A stretch of 64,000 nucleotides of DNA from Glutamicibacter sp. PS (GTDB taxonomy: Bacteria; Actinomycetota; Actinomycetes; Actinomycetales; Micrococcaceae), in contig JANCMB010000001.1 in the NCBI GenBank assembly GCA_031317595.1, positions 682,001-746,000 on the forward strand, read 5' to 3'. This document shows positions 16,325 to 23,991 of this stretch, in pieces (the stretch's first letter is position 1; each line of letters starts with the position of its first letter). The notes under the pieces are model-generated. The model searched no databases. It was not told the origin of the DNA and saw nothing but the letters and a program-made list of their open reading frames with translations. Both the position numbers and the translations under genes were made by a program.

Positions 16325-17623
16325 ATGAGCGTTTCCGAAGAGTTCGAAACTCAGGTACGCCGCGCCGATGACCCAAGTTCGGATACGGCCGGTGTTGTCG
16401 AACAGTTCCAGCGTGCCACCGCTATCGGATTCCATGAGGCGGTGACCGAGGCCGCGGGCCGCGAGGTTTTCTTAAAGATCGCCCGTGCTCAGCGTCTGCT
16501 GATGCGGATGGTCTTTGACCGCTCGGCGTCGCCCGAGAGTCGGCATGCCGAAGATCCGGTGCTGACCTACGCCGGATTCGGTGGACGACTAAATGCCGGG
16601 GGAGCGAACCCGGTACCGGTGCATAAGATCACGGCCGTCACCGTGAGTCCGGCCTACCGCCGCAAGGGATTGCTTTCGCAGCAGATTGCAGCCGATCTGC
16701 GGGAGGCTGCCGAGCAGTACCCGTTGGCGGTACTGACTGCCAGCGAGGCGGGGATTTATGGACGGTTCGGCTTTGGCGCGGCCAGTTACCGGGCCGCCTT
16801 TACCGTGCACTGCCGACAGGGTCTGGAACTACGTTTCCCCGTGCCTGGGCGCGTGGAAGAAGTCACCGGCCAGCGGATGGACGGCGCCTTTCAGGAGTTG
16901 GCCGAACGGACCCTGCATAGCAGTTTCGGTGCCGTGGATGCCGCTCCCTTCGACGAGGGATACCTGCTGGGGCAGTGGGACGGATGGGACACCCTCACCG
17001 AGCCGAAGAACTTGCGCTGGGCCGCCTATCGGGATGAGCACCAACAGATCACTGGGATGGTGTGCTACAAGTACGCCGATCATCAGGGCGCCGACACCAT
17101 GCAGATTCGCGGCCTAGTGGCGAGCACCGCACAAGCGCGGGTCGCCTTGCTGCAGCATCTGGCCAACCACGACCTGATCGAGCAAGTCCGCGGCTCGGGC
17201 CCGGTGCACGAACCCTTGCGGCTTCAGCTACGCGACGAGCGCCAGTACACCGTGCGGTCGCTGGAGGACTCATTGTGGTTGCGCGTGCTCAACCCGGTGG
17301 CCGCACTCGAGGCACGCGGATACGTCAACGACGGCCGCTTGCTTGTGAACGTCGCCGACCGTTTAGGCATTGCAGAAGGAATCTATCTGCTCGAAGTCAC
17401 TAGCGGCCTGCCAACGGTCCGCCGTGTTGCTGTCGACCAGTATGGCGAGCTGCCAATGCTCAGTCTTGATGTGGCGGAACTGGGCAGGTTGTATCTGGGC
17501 CAGTGGTCGATCGGGGATCTGCTCGAGGCGGGTGCCGCGACTTGGCGAACCGGGGCCGATGAATCGAGCGCCCGGCGGATTTTCGAGGCGCACAGCACGC
17601 CGTATACGCCGTTCGAATTCTAG
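16325..17623 (+). CDS. Eis-type GNAT acetyltransferase
   Basis: The 432-residue protein has the Eis architecture: an N-terminal GNAT domain with the acetyl-CoA loop VSPAYRRKGLLSQ, a second degenerate GNAT region, and a C-terminal sterol-carrier-like domain. Eis proteins acetylate amines, including aminoglycosides at several positions, using the C-terminal carboxylate as base. Here the protein ends in TPFEF, so a terminal phenylalanine is conserved. The tyrosine in ASEAGIYGRFGFG fits the general acid. AAGGAG overlapping the polA stop precedes the ATG, so it is co-transcribed with polA. The physiological substrate is unknown. Confidence 0.88.
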   Translation: MSVSEEFETQVRRADDPSSDTAGVVEQFQRATAIGFHEAVTEAAGREVFLKIARAQRLLMRMVFDRSASPESRHAEDPVLTYAGFGGRLNAGGANPVPVHKITAVTVSPAYRRKGLLSQQIAADLREAAEQYPLAVLTASEAGIYGRFGFGAASYRAAFTVHCRQGLELRFPVPGRVEEVTGQRMDGAFQELAERTLHSSFGAVDAAPFDEGYLLGQWDGWDTLTEPKNLRWAAYRDEHQQITGMVCYKYADHQGADTMQIRGLVASTAQARVALLQHLANHDLIEQVRGSGPVHEPLRLQLRDERQYTVRSLEDSLWLRVLNPVAALEARGYVNDGRLLVNVADRLGIAEGIYLLEVTSGLPTVRRVAVDQYGELPMLSLDVAELGRLYLGQWSIGDLLEAGAATWRTGADESSARRIFEAHSTPYTPFEF

Positions 17624-17645
17624 CGGCGGGATGTGTCGAGAATTA

Positions 17646-17664
17646 CCCCGAGAATGTCTCGGGG
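17646..17664 (+). terminator. Short hairpin after the Eis-like gene
   Basis: CCCCGAGA and TCTCGGGG form an 8-bp stem with a three-base loop, but without a T tract. It is a possible weak terminator. Confidence 0.4.
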
Positions 17665-17679
17665 CGATCCGACTTGACT

Positions 17680-17708
17680 TTGACCGCGCGCAGTGGTGCG
17701 CGTAGGAT
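17680..17708 (+). promoter_or_regulatory. rpsA promoter
   Basis: TTGACC (17680-17685) and TAGGAT (17703-17708) are 17 bases apart. Transcription would start near 17715, giving a leader of about 110 bases that contains a possible hairpin around 17760-17786 and no other gene. Confidence 0.75.
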
Positions 17709-17823
17709 GGATAAGTGTGCCGTGGCTTTGCCATGCACGCCCCTAAGCAGTACACACCTCGAAATTCCGGGACTTCCGGGGTTTCGACTGACCATAAACT
17801 ATCCACATCGGAGTCCCTACTAC

Positions 17824-19290
17824 ATGACCATCACCTCGAACGAGAACAACAGCGCACCTGTCGTTGCCATCAACGACATTGGAACTGCTGAGGACTTCTT
17901 GGCCGCCGTCGATGCCACCATCAAGTACTTCAACGATGGTGACCTCGTCGAAGGCACCGTCGTCAAGGTTGACCACGACGAGGTCCTGCTCGACATCGGT
18001 TACAAGACCGAAGGTGTCATCCCTTCCCGCGAGCTTTCCATCAAGCACGACGTTGATCCGGGCGAAGTTGTCACCGTTGGTGACAACGTCGAAGCCCTCG
18101 TGCTGACCAAGGAAGACAAGGAAGGCCGTCTGATCTTGTCCAAGAAGCGTGCTCAGTACGAGCGTGCTTGGGGCGATATCGAAAAGATCAAGGAAGAGGA
18201 CGGCGTCGTTACCGGTACCGTCATCGAGGTTGTCAAGGGTGGCCTCATCCTGGACATCGGCCTGCGCGGCTTCCTGCCGGCATCGCTGGTCGAGATGCGT
18301 CGCGTACGCGATCTGGCCCCTTACATCGGCCAGGAGATCGAAGCCAAGATCATCGAGCTGGACAAGAACCGCAACAACGTTGTGCTGTCCCGCCGTGCAT
18401 GGCTCGAGCAGACCCAGTCCGAGGTTCGTTCGACCTTCCTCAACAAGCTGGAGAAGGGCCAGGTTCGCCCGGGCGTCGTCTCCTCCATCGTCAACTTCGG
18501 TGCCTTCGTGGACCTGGGTGGCGTGGACGGTCTGGTCCACGTTTCCGAGCTGTCCTGGAAGCACATCGACCACCCGTCCGAGGTTGTCGAGGTTGGCCAG
18601 GAAGTCACCGTCGAGGTTCTCGAGGTGGACCTGGACCGCGAGCGCGTCTCGCTGTCGCTGAAGGCTACTCAGGAAGATCCATGGCAGACCTTCGCCCGCA
18701 CCCACGCCCTGGGCCAGGTTGTGCCGGGTAAGGTCACCAAGCTGGTTCCGTTCGGTGCGTTCGTGCGCGTCGAGGACGGCATCGAGGGTCTGGTTCACAT
18801 CTCCGAGCTGGCCGTGCGCCACGTCGAGCTGGCCGAGCAGGTTGTCTCCGTGGGCGACGAGCTGTTCGTCAAGGTCATCGACATCGACCTGGAGCGCCGC
18901 CGCATCTCGCTGTCGCTCAAGCAGGCTAACGAGGGCGTTGACCCAGAGGGCACCGAGTTCGACCCGGCGCTGTACGGTATGGCTGCCGAGTACGACGAAG
19001 AGGGCAACTACAAGTACCCAGAGGGCTTCGACCCGGAGTCCAACGAGTGGCTCGAGGGCTTCGAGACCCAGCGCGCTGCTTGGGAGGCACAGTACGCTGC
19101 CGCTCAGGAGCGTTGGGAAGCTCACAAGAAGCAGGTTGCCGCTGCTGTTGCAGCCGACGCTGCTGCCGAGCCGGTAGCCGCCGAAGCCGCACCGGCTTCG
19201 TACTCCTCGGAGGCTCCGGCCACCGACGCAGGCACCCTGGCTTCGGATGAAGCACTGGCTGCCCTGCGTGAGAAGCTGACCGGCAACTAA
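17824..19290 (+). CDS. rpsA: 30S ribosomal protein S1
   Basis: S1 binds mRNA on the small ribosomal subunit. The 488-residue product has four S1 OB-fold repeats, recognisable by GTVVKVDHDEVLLDIGYKTEG, GTVIEVVKGGLILDIG, PGVVSSIVNFGAFVDLGGVDG and PGKVTKLVPFGAFVRVEDG, instead of the six in E. coli; four is normal for actinobacteria. The tail is Ala/Glu-rich and probably disordered. Codon use is strongly biased (AAG, GTC/GTT, CTG), as expected for a highly expressed gene. ATG 17824 has CGGAG ten bases upstream. A canonical promoter precedes the gene and a strong terminator follows it. Confidence 0.97.
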   Translation: MTITSNENNSAPVVAINDIGTAEDFLAAVDATIKYFNDGDLVEGTVVKVDHDEVLLDIGYKTEGVIPSRELSIKHDVDPGEVVTVGDNVEALVLTKEDKEGRLILSKKRAQYERAWGDIEKIKEEDGVVTGTVIEVVKGGLILDIGLRGFLPASLVEMRRVRDLAPYIGQEIEAKIIELDKNRNNVVLSRRAWLEQTQSEVRSTFLNKLEKGQVRPGVVSSIVNFGAFVDLGGVDGLVHVSELSWKHIDHPSEVVEVGQEVTVEVLEVDLDRERVSLSLKATQEDPWQTFARTHALGQVVPGKVTKLVPFGAFVRVEDGIEGLVHISELAVRHVELAEQVVSVGDELFVKVIDIDLERRRISLSLKQANEGVDPEGTEFDPALYGMAAEYDEEGNYKYPEGFDPESNEWLEGFETQRAAWEAQYAAAQERWEAHKKQVAAAVAADAAAEPVAAEAAPASYSSEAPATDAGTLASDEALAALREKLTGN

Positions 19291-19321
19291 TTGTTGACCG
19301 CTCACTCTCGTTGAGCATCGC

Positions 19322-19360
19322 CGAAAGGCCCAACCCGTCGCGGGTTGGGCCTTTCGTTTA
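19322..19360 (+). terminator. rpsA terminator, overlapping the convergent HNH gene end
   Basis: A perfect 16-bp stem (19322-19337 and 19341-19356) with a TCG loop is followed by TTTATT. The tail overlaps the stop codon of the minus-strand gene. Confidence 0.9.
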
Positions 19361-21136
19361 TTCCGTGGACGGTGATCGTCCGGTGCCGTCGGCCGTAGCG
19401 CCGGGGTCGACGGTCACGATGGGAGGCGCCTCGGGTGTTTGACGCTCGGTTTCGGAAAGCTCGAATGCTTGCTGGTTGATCCGGTTGCGACGTGGCCTTT
19501 GCTCCGGATCTTGGTAGCGTGGCAGGATGACCATCGGCAGCCCGTGGTTGGGCAAGGCAGTAATCAGCCCGGCGTGGATATCCATATGGTGTGTTTTGCA
19601 GACGCACATTCCGTTCGCGACCGAGGTCGGGCCGCCACGCGACCACCACTGAATATGGTGGATTTCGCACAGTTCTACCGGCGCGGTGCAGCCAGGCACC
19701 ACGCACCCTCGGTCTCGTGCCTTGATTGCCCGCCTCATGGTGCGCGGGAACTGCCTGCCGGCGCGCCCAATATCCAACACTTCGCCGCGGGACCCGAGTA
19801 CCAGCGGGATGATTTGTGCCGTCGCTAGCACCTGTCGAAGTTCGGTGGCCGTCAGATTCAAGCCATGCTCGGTGACACCGGCCGAATCCGCCAAGCCAAG
19901 TAGCTCGTCGAGTTTCAAATGCACGATGACGGTGGGTCTCACTAGCGCCGATGGGTCTGGCGATTCGACCGGCGACTTCGTGGGGGTCAGGGTCGACACA
20001 TTGTCTGGATCGGGAGTCTCAGGGGTGCCGTCCGCTGGATCCTGCTCGCCTTCGGCGCAGTGGCGTGCAGTGCCGGCCGAAAGCCTGCGAAGATCAAACT
20101 GGAGCAGATTCAGCAGGGCCTTGAGCCGGCGTTGACCAACACTTGGCTCACGCATGGGCTTCCAGAGCCCGAGGTTGGCTTCGGCTGGAGTGAGGAAATC
20201 GGGGTATTCAGTCGGTGCCGCAGCGGCGCCGTCCGGTACCGGTTGGCGGCTGGCGCTGCCTGCCTTGGTCCGCGGGTTGTCGGTCTGAACGATGAGCGAC
20301 TCAAGAACTTCGGCGTCGCTGGCCTGAACCAGAAGCTCGTAGTGCTGCAACCCATGTTTTTCGCCGAGGCGGAAGAGGCCGGCCTCGACGCTCGGGTCTT
20401 GGGTGAGGCGTTGGGTACGTGCCGCCTTAAAGAGTTTGTTCAGTTCGCTCGTGCGGGTGCGCAGATCCGCTTCGTCGAGTAGTTCGTCGGCGGCTTTCTC
20501 GACGAGTTTGCCGCTCGGGGTCAACGCCGTAGCGCCCGGGAGCTCGCTTTCGTCGGCCGCACGGGCTTCAAGTTTGGCAAGCCGGCGGGCGACGTTGAGG
20601 GCCTGTTGCGGCGGGCAGGTTTGGTCGTGGAAACGTTGCGCAATGCGGGTAAATTGCGGGCCACACGGGTTCGCCTGCATATCGAACTGGCCGATGACGT
20701 AGTGGGCGTCGTCGATGCGCCGTTGGGCTGCGAAACCGTCGATGGTAAGCCAAGCGCTCAATAACGCGGCGGGATCCTTGCAGGTTGCTCGGCCCGTGCA
20801 ACGCCGAGGCGGCTGCCGAAGTTCCGGAAGGGTGCCGCGCTGTTCGCAGGCGCGCAGTTCCTCGAGTTCGTCGGCCTCCAGAGTGTGCGCCTGGGTGGTT
20901 TCCACGAGGTGGGCGGACTGTATCTGAAACCGTGTGCTGCTGTGGTGCAGCGATTCGGCGAGGCCGGCCAGCAGTAGTGCGGTGCGCGGATCGTCCACCG
21001 GCAAGGTACTGAGCGTTTGCCCTATCTCCACCGCGAGACGTGCCAGACGCAGTTGGTCCTCGGCTTCGAGCCGCCCGGGGGTTGCAAGAACCTGCCCGAG
21101 CAGCTCGATTGCTTCGGTGCACGTGGGCTGCTGCAT
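19358..21136 (-). CDS. DUF222/HNH endonuclease domain protein
   Basis: The product (592 residues from ATG 21136) has an N-terminal DUF222 region and a C-terminal HNH nuclease domain. The latter is visible as RDRGCVVPGC, CEIHHIQWWSRGGPTSVANG and CKTHHMDIHAG, with metal-binding cysteines and the His-His pair. This is the actinobacterial 13E12-repeat family, present in many variable copies per genome; its biological role is unknown and mobility is suspected. A GTG at 21154 is an alternative start. The gene separates rpsA from coaE, which are often close together in related genomes, so it may be an insertion. Confidence 0.88.
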   Translation of the reverse strand: MQQPTCTEAIELLGQVLATPGRLEAEDQLRLARLAVEIGQTLSTLPVDDPRTALLLAGLAESLHHSSTRFQIQSAHLVETTQAHTLEADELEELRACEQRGTLPELRQPPRRCTGRATCKDPAALLSAWLTIDGFAAQRRIDDAHYVIGQFDMQANPCGPQFTRIAQRFHDQTCPPQQALNVARRLAKLEARAADESELPGATALTPSGKLVEKAADELLDEADLRTRTSELNKLFKAARTQRLTQDPSVEAGLFRLGEKHGLQHYELLVQASDAEVLESLIVQTDNPRTKAGSASRQPVPDGAAAAPTEYPDFLTPAEANLGLWKPMREPSVGQRRLKALLNLLQFDLRRLSAGTARHCAEGEQDPADGTPETPDPDNVSTLTPTKSPVESPDPSALVRPTVIVHLKLDELLGLADSAGVTEHGLNLTATELRQVLATAQIIPLVLGSRGEVLDIGRAGRQFPRTMRRAIKARDRGCVVPGCTAPVELCEIHHIQWWSRGGPTSVANGMCVCKTHHMDIHAGLITALPNHGLPMVILPRYQDPEQRPRRNRINQQAFELSETERQTPEAPPIVTVDPGATADGTGRSPSTE

Positions 21137-21227
21137 GAGCCAAGTACACCTCACAAGCTAGCTGGATCCCGCAGACGGTGTGCGCAATGTGGATAAGCGC
21201 GGGGGAGGCGCGCTGACAACGGTGAGG

Positions 21228-22343
21228 TTAGCGTCGACGGGTTGAAACGGTAAGGGTGAACTTCTCATTACGTGCCAGCTGCTGGGTGGGACCGACTCGC
21301 CGGGAGAGTTCGGCGCGATAGCGCAGATGCGAGTTGTATACGCAGATCAGCCGGCCACCGTCACGCAGCACACGGGCCGCGTCGTCGATAAGTTTCAACG
21401 CAATGCCCGCGTGCACCGTATTGCCCATGTGGAACGGGGGATTGAGGGTGATCAGTGAGGCCGAAGCGTCGGGCCATGAGCTCAGCGCGTCGTCCTGCCG
21501 CGCCTCGATTCGCGCCGCGAGACCGTTGGCCGCGGCACCTGCTCGGGTGGCGTGCACCGCGGCCGCCGAATGATCGCTGGCGGTGACCTCCAGCCCCGGG
21601 TAGCGCAGCGCGGCGACGATGCCGATGCTGCCATTGCCGCACGCCAGATCCACCAGCCGGGGTTCGTCGCCCAAGTCCGGTAGGTGTTCGAGCAGGAGCC
21701 GGGTACCCGGGTCGAGCCGGGCCTGCCCGAAGGTCTGTGCCCCGGCGATCAGGGCGAACCGTGTGTCGCCGACCCGGTGGGTGCGGTGCTGCGGATACTG
21801 CGGCGCGGGAAGTGCGCTGCGTGGGGTTCGGCAACTGAGTACCCGGGACTTTTGACGAGCCAGCGAAACGTCCACGCGCTCGAACATCGCGGCCAAGACC
21901 TCGTTCATGCTCAGATTCATATGTTTAATGCGGCCGCCCGCGTGCACCACCACCTCGGCCGAGGCCAGCGAGGCAATCAGGTGTGCGTATTCCTGCAGAA
22001 CATCCAGACCACGGGGCAACGGGAGAAGCACGAGGTCGACGTCGCGCACCGTATCCTCCGGATCCCGGAAGTCCACACGCGTCAGCCAGTCGGGTCGCAG
22101 CCGCTCAAGGTTTGCCGCGATGGCGCGGCGTGCGGTGAGCGAATCGGTGTGCACCACCACCCGCTCGGCCCCGGCCTCCAAGGCGCCAAGGGTGAGGGCA
22201 CCGTAATGGTCCCCAAGCACCGCCACGGTGTCCGGCCACTGTTGCACCGTATCGAGGATGAGCCGGTCGGCGGCGTCGACGGCATGCAGGTTCTCGGCTT
22301 CGACGTCGGGCCAACGGCGTAGCGAATCGAGCACAGTGCTCAC
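21228..22343 (-). CDS. RlmG/RsmC-like class I methyltransferase
   Basis: The product (371 residues from GTG 22343) has two tandem methyltransferase-like folds, as in the RlmG/RsmC rRNA guanine-N2 methyltransferases. The C-terminal half has the AdoMet motif VDLACGNGSIGIVAALRYP and the catalytic LNPPFHMGNTVH; NPPF is the signature for N-methylation of guanine. The N-terminal half is a degenerate copy. The likely target is 23S rRNA G1835 or a similar guanine, by family inference. GTG 22343 gives a four-base GTGA overlap with the upstream yigZ gene; ATG 22358 is an alternative. Confidence 0.85.
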   Translation of the reverse strand: MSTVLDSLRRWPDVEAENLHAVDAADRLILDTVQQWPDTVAVLGDHYGALTLGALEAGAERVVVHTDSLTARRAIAANLERLRPDWLTRVDFRDPEDTVRDVDLVLLPLPRGLDVLQEYAHLIASLASAEVVVHAGGRIKHMNLSMNEVLAAMFERVDVSLARQKSRVLSCRTPRSALPAPQYPQHRTHRVGDTRFALIAGAQTFGQARLDPGTRLLLEHLPDLGDEPRLVDLACGNGSIGIVAALRYPGLEVTASDHSAAAVHATRAGAAANGLAARIEARQDDALSSWPDASASLITLNPPFHMGNTVHAGIALKLIDDAARVLRDGGRLICVYNSHLRYRAELSRRVGPTQQLARNEKFTLTVSTRRR

Positions 22344-23014
22344 GGTAGGTCCACCCATCGTTGATCGAGGTAGTTCAAGGTGCCGGCCCCGGCCGTCAGC
22401 GAGGCGATATGGGTTTCCAGCGTCTCCTTGCGCCCGGGCTCGTCGGCGATCGCCAGCGTGAGTTGCGCGCTCTCGGGATGCCAGGTGGTCTCGCCCACCT
22501 GGAAGCCAGCGGCGCGTAGCTCGTTTTCGTAGCGCGGTGCCTGCGCGTGCGTGGTGTCCAGCGTGTAACGATGCATGCGCTGAACCCGCAAGAGCTGCGC
22601 CTGTTCCAACGCTTGGGAGACCGAATCCGAATAGGCACGAACCAGCCCGCCAGCGCCGAGCTTGATACCGCCGAAGTAGCGTACGCAGACCGCGACGATA
22701 TCCGATAGGTCGGTGCCCTGTCCGGTGTCGCGTTTGGTCAGCGCCTCCAGCATCGGGATGCCAGCGGTACCCGAGGGTTCGCCGTCATCGCTGGAACGTT
22801 GCACCATGCGGTCCGCACCGAGCACGAAAGCACTGCAGTGGTGCCGGGCGTCGAAGTAACTTTTGCGCAGTTCGCCCACCAGCTCGCGCGCGGCTGGTTC
22901 GTCGCTCACCCGGCGCAGATAGGTGATGAACCGCGAACGTTTGATCTCCACCTCGTGGAGGACATCCGTGGCGATCGTTGTATAGCGGCTGGCCGCCGGG
23001 TTTTCGCTACTCAC
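22340..23014 (-). CDS. yigZ: YigZ/IMPACT family protein
   Basis: This 224-residue protein has the N-terminal IMPACT domain with SRFITYLRRV, DARHHCSAFVLG, SSDDGEPSGTAGIPML and VRYFGGIKLGAGGLVRAYS, followed by the DUF1949-type C-terminal ferredoxin-like domain. Family members affect translation control in eukaryotes; the bacterial role is unsettled. The GTG start lies six bases after a TAAACT box on the minus strand, so the message is probably leaderless. It is divergent from coaE with only 26 bases between start codons, and overlaps the RlmG-like gene downstream. Confidence 0.88.
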   Translation of the reverse strand: MSSENPAASRYTTIATDVLHEVEIKRSRFITYLRRVSDEPAARELVGELRKSYFDARHHCSAFVLGADRMVQRSSDDGEPSGTAGIPMLEALTKRDTGQGTDLSDIVAVCVRYFGGIKLGAGGLVRAYSDSVSQALEQAQLLRVQRMHRYTLDTTHAQAPRYENELRAAGFQVGETTWHPESAQLTLAIADEPGRKETLETHIASLTAGAGTLNYLDQRWVDLP

Positions 23015-23020
23015 CTAACC

Positions 23021-23033
23021 AGTTTAGTAGTCT
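23021..23033. promoter_or_regulatory. Back-to-back -10 boxes of yigZ and coaE
   Basis: On the minus strand TAAACT (23026-23021) lies six bases from the yigZ GTG. On the plus strand TAGTCT (23028-23033) lies seven bases from the coaE ATG. The two -10 elements are separated by one base, so each -35 region must lie inside the opposite gene. Confidence 0.6.
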
Positions 23034-23040
23034 TGGGGAC

Positions 23041-23631
23041 ATGATCCATGTGGGACTGACCGGAGGCATCGCCTCGGGGAAATCAACGGTAGCGCAGCGC
23101 TTGGTCGAACTGGGGGCGGTGTTGATCGACGCCGACGCCATTGCCCGGGCCGTGGTGCTGCCCGGCACGCCTGGACTCGCGGCGATTTGCGAACGCTTCG
23201 GCGAGCAGGTGTTGGGGCCCGATGGCTCGTTGGACCGGCCGGCGCTAGGAAGCCTCGTGTTTGCCGACCCGCAGGCCCGAGAGGCGTTGAATGCGATCGT
23301 GCATCCGCTGGTGAGGGCGGAGGCGACCCGGCAACGTGAGGCCGCGCTCGCCGCTGAGGTCGTGGTGGAAGACATTCCCTTGTTGGTGGAAACCGGACAG
23401 GCCGAGCGCTTCGATAGCGTGTGGGTTGTCGTGGCGCCGCGTGAGCTGCGAATTGCGCGGATGCTCGAGCATCGGGCGATGACCCGGCAGGAGGCCGAGG
23501 CTCGAATCGATGCGCAGGCCTCCGACGAGCAGCGTGCCGCGGTTGCCGACGTGCTCTTGCAGAACGACGGGAGCCTAGAGTCCCTGCGCGATCAGGTGGA
23601 TGCGCACTTTCAGGCGTTGGTGAGCGCATGA
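23041..23631 (+). CDS. coaE: Dephospho-CoA kinase
   Basis: CoaE phosphorylates dephospho-CoA in the last step of coenzyme A synthesis. The 196-residue product has the P-loop GLTGGIASGKSTVA at its start, IDADAIARAVV, the VEDIPLLVETG substrate segment and the lid-like RMLEHRAMTRQEAEARI. Actinobacterial CoaE often carries an extra C-terminal domain; this copy is the short single-domain form. ATG 23041 follows a TAGTCT box by seven bases, indicating a leaderless message. The gene overlaps a small membrane protein by four bases (ATGA). Confidence 0.95.
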   Translation: MIHVGLTGGIASGKSTVAQRLVELGAVLIDADAIARAVVLPGTPGLAAICERFGEQVLGPDGSLDRPALGSLVFADPQAREALNAIVHPLVRAEATRQREAALAAEVVVEDIPLLVETGQAERFDSVWVVVAPRELRIARMLEHRAMTRQEAEARIDAQASDEQRAAVADVLLQNDGSLESLRDQVDAHFQALVSA

Positions 23632-23885
23632 AACTAACTCTGAGTATTTCGCGATGGGCGATGTTTGGCTGTTTTGCCGTGTCGCTGGTGATCTGGCTCG
23701 GCTTTGGTGCACGGGACGAGTTCGGGGCTAGCGAGGAGCCCTATTCGGCGCGTGTTTATGTGGCTGGGTGGTTGGCGCTTGCCGGTGTGCTCAGTGCAAC
23801 GGTGCTGGCCGTGACGTTCTATGCGCGCTTTATTACCCGGGCCGCCACTCGTGCCGCGACTCGTCAACTCCGGCGTCGACGGTAG
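23628..23885 (+). CDS. Small two-helix membrane protein coupled to coaE
   Basis: The 85 residues contain two hydrophobic segments (about 9-26 and 43-65) and an Arg-rich tail ending in RQLRRRR, so the C terminus should be cytoplasmic. Its ATG overlaps the coaE stop. I do not recognise the family, and nothing but the coupling hints at a role. Confidence 0.7.
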   Translation: MKLTLSISRWAMFGCFAVSLVIWLGFGARDEFGASEEPYSARVYVAGWLALAGVLSATVLAVTFYARFITRAATRAATRQLRRRR

Positions 23886-23979
23886 GGCAGCGACGAACCA
23901 CGAACTACTGGCGACGAAAAACACCTGCGGCCACGGTGGTAGCTGGCTTGGAACGGTACGACTTGTCCGATGGCGTGGT

Positions 23980-23985
23980 TATGCT
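23980..23985 (+). promoter_or_regulatory. Leaderless-type -10 box for uvrB
   Basis: TATGCT lies six bases before ATG 23992. No LexA-like palindrome was found in the 106 bases upstream. Confidence 0.6.
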
Positions 23986-23991
23986 GGAACC

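Noticed and set aside
17743..19305. 520-codon open frame antisense to rpsA
   Set aside because: It mirrors the codon bias of rpsA, has no start signals and no recognisable protein family. Similar antisense frames cover pyk (8723-9985), uvrB (24289-25974) and uvrA (40020-41546) for the same reason.
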